64,000 nucleotides of DNA from Sepiola atlantica. Its lineage: Eukaryota > Mollusca > Cephalopoda > Sepiida > Sepiolidae. Of the stretch, positions 49,601-58,600 are shown one piece after another (within the stretch, counting starts at the first letter, position 1; each line of letters begins with the position of its first letter). The stretch lies in contig OY744544.1 in the NCBI GenBank assembly GCA_963556195.1, positions 42,566,984 to 42,630,983 of the forward strand, given 5' to 3'. The position numbers and the translations under genes are program-made. A model generated the notes under the pieces. It was given only the letters and a program-made list of their open reading frames with translations, was not told where the DNA came from and made no database searches.

Positions 49601-52600
49601 GATGCATTTCTCTGAATTTATCAAATTTGCTGTTTTTATCCACCCCGAATGCATAATATTTCCTTCAACAAATATGTTGAACCCAAATCCACAACAGAGC
49701 TAACATCAACATTTCTCCAGCTTCCCTAATGTTTCAGAAACCTCCAGCTCAGACGACAAAAAAATATACAACCTCCCCAAAAAACAGCCTCCCACAACTT
49801 TCCCAAGATTCCTAGCGATAGAACTACTAGAAAGCAAAAAAAATGAGTGAATTATCACCATTCTTAATCGAAACAGTACTTACCAGCAAGAGCAATCGAA
49901 AGTGAATTAAAAAAACTAAAAAACGGAAATCTTTTTGTCAAAGTAAACGACAATAAAGATGCCCAAACCCTATTAAAAATGGGGAGTTGTAGAAACTCCC
50001 CATTTTTAATAGGGTTTGGGCATCTTTATTGTCGTTTACTTTGACAAAAAGATTTCCGTTTTTTATGCAAAGTTCTTCCACATTAAAAAGATAAATACCT
50101 CTAAAGGAGTCATAAAGAACCAAGAATTGTCCTTGGCAACTACAGAAGTAAGAACGGCATTAAATAAACGGTGTAATTGACCACACACGCATAACCATAA
50201 AAAGAAATGGTCAGACCATACCAACTAATACTTATATACTAACCTTTGACACCCCTACAATTCAAGGAAGTAAAAATTTGTTACCTAATTGAAAAGGTAG
50301 AACAATATATCCCTACACCCCTAAGATGCCACAAATGCCAAAAATATTTATGCAGAGGAATTAAAATATGTGAGAAATGTGATGAAAAAGACCCCAACCA
50401 CACAGAAGATGAATGCCATAATATAAAAAAATATTCAAATTGTAACGACCCAGACTACTCTAAAAGCTACAAAATCTACCAAAAAGAAAGAGAAATCACT
50501 GAAGTTAAACATAAGAGAAATTTATCCTACCCAGAAGCACGGAAGATTGTTGAAGCATATTTAAAAAAACAACACTTATGCAGAAGCAACCCAAAGATCA
50601 AGCTGAACAAAATGAAAACAACCTACCCGATCTAATAAAAGAACTAAGATCACTACTAGAGATATCAAAAGAAAACTTAGTCAGCCATACAACTAGATCC
50701 AACATGGAATCGGATCAAAAACAAAATCCCCAATCCTAGATAGATCGACGAGACCAAGGATGTTACAAACCACACAAAATCTCAACCCAAACAACCTCCA
50801 AAAACGAAACATCCTTTGAAGAAACAATATAGCAAACAGAAAACAGAAATGGTACTAATTGAAAATTAAATCAAATTTGAACTGGTGGAAATTGAAAACC
50901 AGGAAAGAAATTCAAGACAGAAACTCCAAAAGCCCTAAGAAAAGTAAAACAAAAAGCCTAGAATCCAAAAAAATCATGACAACAATCCCAATCTAGGCAC
51001 AAACTAGAAATAAAAACTTCAAATGAAGAACCAGGAACAAGCCAAAATAGAACTGGATGAACACCCCCAAACTTCTACAAAACAATCCCCCCCCCCCCCC
51101 CCCATGACTCATAAGATTTTACAGTGGAACATACATGGTATAAAACCAAATTATGAAGAATTGCTTATCCTCACGAAAAACTTATCTCCAGCAGTTGTCT
51201 GCCTTCAGGAAACTCACCTCAAGGAAAATGGCGAAATAAATATTAAAAATCATACCTCATATAATTATATCCACAATAGTAATGACAGAGCCTCAGGAAA
51301 CACCTCCATCATTGTAAATAACAATATCCCACAAAAGCAAATCCCTTTAATATCAAACTTGCGGGCAGTTGTTGTATCAGTATCTCTTCATAAAAATAGC
51401 AATACCCACCGACCATAAAAACTGTTTGGATAATTACAAATTTCAAAGTAGTTCTACTAAAATAGTCATATTTTAAAAGCCAAAGCACTTTAAGTCGTCA
51501 AAATACCACCATTTTGTTCAGAAATGAATATCCTTTCATATGCATTAATAAATAATAATCTACCTTATATATTTGTAGAGTTTTCAGCAAATAAAGTCAT
51601 AAAAATGTTAACACCATTTTCGGCCATTTACGTCCATTTTTTATTTTAAAGATATCGTACCATTCGTGTATGATGAATTTGATCATGAAATTTGATAAAA
51701 CAACCAGGTAAAATATCAATTTCAATTATTGTCGTGGTACAAAATTAATTGATCCATTATTTTTTTTGTACTCTTAAAAAATAAACCTTCAACATGACAT
51801 GTATCGAACATTTAAAAAAAATTTTCGTATCCTAACTAGTAAATAAATAAATCAATCTTATCTTTTATGCATTAAAATTATAATTCTATGTTGTTTTCTC
51901 TTTCGGTAGTAATTATGAATTACCCTATCCAATAAAATATTGTCCCCTTTTGAGCGAAAGTCAACAATGACTGCTAGTATTACTGATATAGCAATCAATC
52001 AGCAGCACCAGCAAGTTATAAACAGTTAGGTCCTAAATTCGTTTACAGAGTTTTGAAAAAAAAAAGACAAAAATAATTTTTGTGCTTAAAAAAGTTAATG
52101 GTATTTGTGGTTCTTTTATAAAAAAATACTTCAAGAAATACTGGTTTTCAAATATACTCAACTTTCGAACTCTAGTAGTAATGACTAGTAGTCGGCAATT
52201 GGATTCTACTTTTTTAGGCGATTACATGTGAACACCCTAAAAGTCTTAGTGGAAAAAGACAACAACAAAATAATTTAGAATGGAGGAATCAGTTTCACAT
52301 ATGAATTTAACGTAAAATGATCTCTCATTTCCTGGCCATTCTTGCCTTTTAGGGCAATTTAAAAAATATTTTTTCAAGCTGAAAACTTGATATAAAATAC
52401 ATAATTACTCTACCACTAACTCTAGGTTTGAATGACAAGCCCACCTCCTAAAAATGCCTTCTTATGAACGTGACGTACCACTAAACTTAAATCTGAGTGA
52501 CAAACAACCCACTAAAAAAACTTAATTAACTCCAACACTAAGTCCGAATGACAACCTCTGTCCAAAACAAAACCCCTTCCTTAACCTTATCACTAACCTT

Positions 52601-55600
52601 AAGTCCGAGTGACAAGCCCCAAATCCTACAAAAAAAAAACCCCCATTAAACCCACACATAATAGTCTAAAAAAAAATTTTTTTCAAAAGCAGACCCCCAT
52701 AAAGAAAATAGCACAGGATTTATTTCCCATAGAAAAAAAATTAACTGCCCGGAAATGGTGAATTATTTTACCGTAAATTGATGTGAAACTAATCCCCCAC
52801 TCTAAATTCTAAAATATTTTTTTCTTTCTGCTTAGTTTTCATGTTGTTCACACGTAATTGCCCCCAGCCCTACCATTAACCCTAAGTCCGAGTGCCAAGC
52901 CCCCCCCTCCTCCCACAAAGACCCTCTTAAAACTACACAATCGTAAAAAAAAGAAAGAAGAAAAGGAAAGCGCCTCCTCCCCATAATAAAGAAATAAATA
53001 ATTAAACAAGAAAAATGCAAGGATTTATCTCCCATAGAAAAAAATGATTAACTGCCCGAAAACGCTAGAATGGCCCTGAAATGGGGGATTATTTTACATT
53101 AAATTTATGTGAAAATAATCCCCACTTTAAATTCTAAAATAATTGTTTTTGTTTCTTTCTTTCTGCCAAGTTTTCAGGGTGTTCACATGTAATTGCCTAA
53201 AAAAAGGTAGAATCTCATATTTTGGGGAGGCAAGAGAGCGATTTAGCGGAAGGTGTTAATCTACAATAATGTCAAAGAAATCTTGCAATATATTCATCTT
53301 TAAACAGTCCTAGTATTAGATTTCAGTTCTCTTGTACATAAAATGTATTACAATTCAACTTTGAGTTCTCTAACTTTTTTTTTTAATGGATACATGGTAT
53401 TTTTATGGTATTTCAGCATATTTATGTGCATTTACTGCAGATTACTTGGAAACCGTTTATTTTTGGAGATTTTCAGTGGCCTTGTACAAAAAGACACTTA
53501 TATGGCAAATTTCATGCTTAATCTTGTGTTTTAACAAAGATATAACATTTTTACTGAAAAATTAGTGTAAAAAAATGTGACAAAACGCATATGGTCTTAA
53601 AGAGGGAAAATTATCCAATTGTGCGAGGCACAAAAATAATTATAACTTCCTTATTTTTAGTCAGATTCAAAAAAATTTAAGATTCTTTCTTAGATCATCA
53701 AGCCTTTTCTATATATGCAGTTATTGAGATATTTTAAGCAATTCAAATGTTTTCATGTGTATTGCTAATAAAAGGATAATAATCTGTTCCCTCCCTATAC
53801 TTTCCACCGAAAGAGAAGATTAATGAAACGAAGCTGGATAATTTAATTATACAACTTCTCAAACTTTACATCTTAGCTGGTGACTTCAATAGTCATAATC
53901 ACATTTGGGAAGTAAAGAAACCAATGGAAAAGGCAAAATTATAGAAAACATAATCAATAAAAAGAATCTGTTGTCTCAATCAAAAAACATATACCTACCT
54001 CTACCCAGCAACAGGCTCATATTCTGCATTAGACCTCACACTATGTGAACCGACTACTTTCCTAGATTTCAATTGGAAAGTACTCAACGATACTTGTGGC
54101 AGTGATGGTTTCCCAATAATTTTAGAAAATCACAATTCAAAAACAGGAGATGAAATCTTATACTGGAACCATAACATAGCAAACTGGGATAAATATAAAA
54201 TTCTATGCCAAAATAAACTCCCTCCCAAATCAAATAATAACGAAGACCACATAATTGCTGAAGAAAGCATACCTAAAACTTCCAATTCTAACAAACAAAA
54301 AAAACTTTGTTCAACCATGAATGCCAAACTGCCATACACACATGTCGTACTGCTCTGAAAATTATTTAATTAAATCCAACCAAAGAAAATCTTAAGTTTT
54401 AAAAACTGTCGGGCCAAAGCACGAAGAACTATTTGGGAATCAAAAAGAAATCAACAAGAAGACTAAAATTAAAATAATCTGGAAAATGATACGAAAAATC
54501 TCAGGCAAATATTTTAACATCCAATTAAATCAATTACACCAAAACAATAAAGAAGCCACTACCAAGGAAGAAATTGCAAATATGCTTGCAGATAACTTTG
54601 CTAAAAACTCTTCTCACCAAAAGGAAAATCCTAACTTCCAAGATATCAGACAAAATAAAGAAAAAGAAAAAATCAACCTAGAACAAAAATTTTACCATAA
54701 CGGAACTTCAGGAAACTTTGAATGAAACTCATAACTCATCTGTAGGCCAAAACGAGATTCATTATGAATTCTTGAAAAATTTATCCTATATTAAGGGTAA
54801 ATTTACCTCCTAAAATATACAATGACATGGAACAAAAGTGAAATTCCCTCACAGTGGAAACAAGCTATAGTAATCCCCATTCCAAAAGCAATGAAAACAG
54901 AGCCAAACAAACAAAGAGGAGAAATTCCTAAAGACAAAACTACAAAACTACAGGCCTATAGCCCTAACTAATTGCTTATATAAAAGGCGTGTATGGTACC
55001 TGGAAAAAAACAACCTACTATCCAAATTTCAATAGAAATACCATAATTCATAGGAAATTTCATAAACAATAGAACCTTTCAATTTAGAGTGGGGAAACAC
55101 ATTCTCAGATAAAAAAAAGAGAAAAAGATAGGAGTACCCCAGGGAAGTATTCTCTCGGTAACCCTGTTTAATATTAAAGTTAAGAATATCAGAGATTAAA
55201 GATGCCATATATGTAGATGGCCTCATGATCTGCTATTTATCTAAATACATAAACATGATTGAACAACAACTTCAATTTAACATCAACAAAATAACAAAAT
55301 GGGCAACAGAAAACACTTTCAATTTCTCAAAAATGAAAACAAAATGCTTGCACTTTTGCTCCCAGAAAAAGATACATAATGACCCCATCATTAAGATTGA
55401 AGGAGAACAGATCCCAGTTAGTGAGTACAAATTTCTGGGGTATGATATTTGATACAACTCTTACGCGTACTTGCCTGGAGAGCTGATAGACAAACACTCT
55501 TACATTTCTATCACACTAAAATCCGCCGATACTGGACTATGGCAGCCTTATCTATAGGTCAGCCAGAAAGTCCTATCTAAAGGAACTTGATACCATCCAC

Positions 55601-58600
55601 CATGAAAGCTTGAGACTGGTATCAGGTGCATACAGAACCTCCCCAGTTGAGAGCCTATATGCATCCCTTCAGATTAGAAGTGAAAAATTGCCCCTGCAGT
55701 ACATAATAAAATTAAAATCATGTCAACCAACCCAGCATACAACTGTATATTTAACCCAAAACTTAAAAACCTTTTTGAACAAAAAAGGATAATTATAAAA
55801 TATTTAGGCTTTAGAATGGAACCCATTATAAAAGAATCTAAAATCTAACTTTCCTACATTGACATTTCCACTTTGTCTGAAACTGAACCTTGGATCATCA
55901 GACCTCCAGAAGGGAACCTAACACTGAACAACTTATACAAGAACAATACCCATCCATCTACTTACTAAGAACTTCAAGTGATCCTGGAAAAGTACCCTGA
56001 ATACAAATACATTTATACTGATGGTTTTAAAGATGCAGACAGGATCGGTAGTGCAGACAGTTGGATGCACTGCTATTTTGGATAAGACTAAAATGTAGTG
56101 TGGACTATCTGACAAAGCATCAATTTTTCGTGCAGAAGCTGCAGCCATATACCTGGCTCTAAAAATAATAGAAAGTAGTAGAACTGATAAATTCATAATC
56201 TTCTCAGACTGAAGAACCAAAAAATGGATAACCCTCTAATCACAAATATCTTAAACAAGATCACCTATCTATAACGAGAAACAGTGTAAAATTAAATTGT
56301 GCTGGATACCGAGTCATATCGGCATTTGTAGAAACAAAAGAGCGGATAGAGCAGCAAAAGAATCGCTGAACGTGATATCTACCAATACTAGGATTCCATA
56401 TACTGATCTTCGACTTTCTATAAACATATTAATCAAACATCCTTGGGATGAATGCCAAAGTAATAAACTACACAAGACTATTGATGAGTGACCCTTAGGC
56501 CACAGAAAGGCAAGAAGAGAAGAGGTTGTAGTAGCCAGACTTCGTATAGAACATACATATATTACCCACAAACATTTATTGAAAGGTGAAGAGTCTCCAA
56601 TGTGTATATCATATCCAGAACCTTTTACAGTCAAACATATATTAATAGACTGTCAGAATCTACAACAAAACTGAAGTAAATACTACAACTCAAAAAATCT
56701 GAAGGACCTGTTTAAAAACACAAATCTGATCAAAAGACTTCATCAAAGAAGTTGGCCGTTTCAAAAAAAAATTTAATCTCAATTTTTAATTAAAAAAAAT
56801 TTTTTTTTTTTTTTTTTTTTTTTTTGCAAAACAATATAAAATAATTGACCTACCTTGGGATTTCATTTGACAACTTTACTCTGCATTAAATAATCCATAG
56901 ATAGTTGTTATACCGTAAACCAAACCAAACATTGATGGTATCTTATTTATTTTTTCCTTTTCCTTTGCAAAACTTTGTTCTGCAAAGTGAAAAACAAAAA
57001 CAACCATTTTTCTTTACAAAACAATCAAACTAAACACCATGAATAAATATTTGAAGATATAAAGAACTTGAAACATGAAACCTTCTACGAAAATGCGCAG
57101 ATTTGGCATTAAATAACCCGAAAAGGGTTGATATACCGTAAAACAAAACAGCCAACCTTTGTATATGGGGATATGTGAAACTAGCACCAAACTCTGTCAA
57201 CCGTACATAACCTGTTGTATTTGGTAAACTAAATTTAACTGCGAAGTAATCGATATGTATACTAGCAAATTTTTGCGAGAATCGTATGGTGAACGAACAT
57301 ATACTACACTGACTGAGAGGATGATGTTATGGCTAACACACTACAGAAAATTAATTTATTAGAAACTGTTTAAAAAGTAAATATGCAAATTAGGAATACC
57401 TAAAACTTTTTGTGGGGTTTGCAGATTACTATATATATGGTATTTCAAAATTTTATGTTGTATCACAGAATTGAATAAGCATAAGCTGTTTTGATGGGAT
57501 AGGTGGGAAAAACTTTCGCATCTATTCATTTAGATAAAACAAAGTTGTCTGTATGTGTGTTGCGGCATCACAGTTGATCTAAGAGCCAAACTAACAGCAG
57601 ATTTTGAATGTCCTTATCGATGTCGGAAGGTCTTTAACCTTTTTAAAAACTTGTTATTCAAAATGAAAAGTACGTAAAAATTACATTAGAAACAAATGTT
57701 GCAGCTTTTTTAGTGTTTCTTTAGACGACCGAACAACATACTGAATCTGAACCTTTTCACTAGCAATAAGAAACAGAAGTCGAGATTGTTTTTTTGTTTT
57801 GTTATTTTTTGTCTTTTTTACTGGAACATTTCTTTATTATTTAGATGGTCAAACTATCTTAGATCTATGCCAAGAATCCCTACGACAAAATATTTTTGTT
57901 TGTTTGGTGACCGTGTGGATAAAGTGTTTGCCTTCAGTTCAGTTTTATGCCATTTTTCAGAGTTCTAATTTACACTAGACAATTTTTTTTTTTTTTATAA
58001 CGTTTCAGTTAATTCCTAGCCGATATCCATCATCATCATCATAAACCTGAATAATATCTTTTTCATTATTTTATTGCGATATAAAAAAATTTTTTTTATT
58101 GCGATGTTAAAAAAAAATAAAAACTTGAACTGACATCTATAAGAGAAAGGTTTGAAAAACTGCAGCGTTGACAGGTACTTTAGCTAATATGTAATATTTC
58201 AATGAGTTGTTAGAGACTGATTTCAGAAATAATAGAATGGGAAGAAATGAACTAATTTATTTATTTATTTATTTATTTTTTTATTGTTTTCAGGCAGTTT
58301 ATTTTTCTGGGGCCAAACTAAATCCACTGGTGAAGCTTCCATGTATCCGAAATTGGTCCAAGATTTATCTGGCTGGAGAGTAAGAAGTGTTGGATGCTGG
58401 TAAGTCGTTTAAATTATGTTGGGGGGGGGGGGGGTTATAAATAACACATCACACAATAAGTCCCAGGACTGGCATATAGAAGATTACACTAATAAAATAA
58501 ATCAATAACAATTTTATAAAATACTGTCAAATGGCATGTCTCAAAATTTGAAGATACATTTTCAAAACAATAGCAAAATCTGAATTTCGTGTGTTGATAA

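Larger units (their letters stand above)
49725..56830 (+). mobile_element. Decayed LINE B with ORF1, endonuclease, RT and RNase H
   Basis: A near full-length element in RCC2-sense orientation in the intron between 48321 and 58293. Order: ORF1 with zinc knuckles (50246-50635), endonuclease N-part (51109-51398), a 2.37-kb TA-flanked insertion (51399-53765), endonuclease C-part (53790-54130), RT (54480-55460) and RNase H (55960-56440), then a poly-T/AT-rich end. The RNase H domain and zinc-knuckle ORF1 fit the I/Jockey group. Stops and frameshifts throughout make it inactive. Without the insertion it is about 4.7 kb. Confidence 0.85.
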
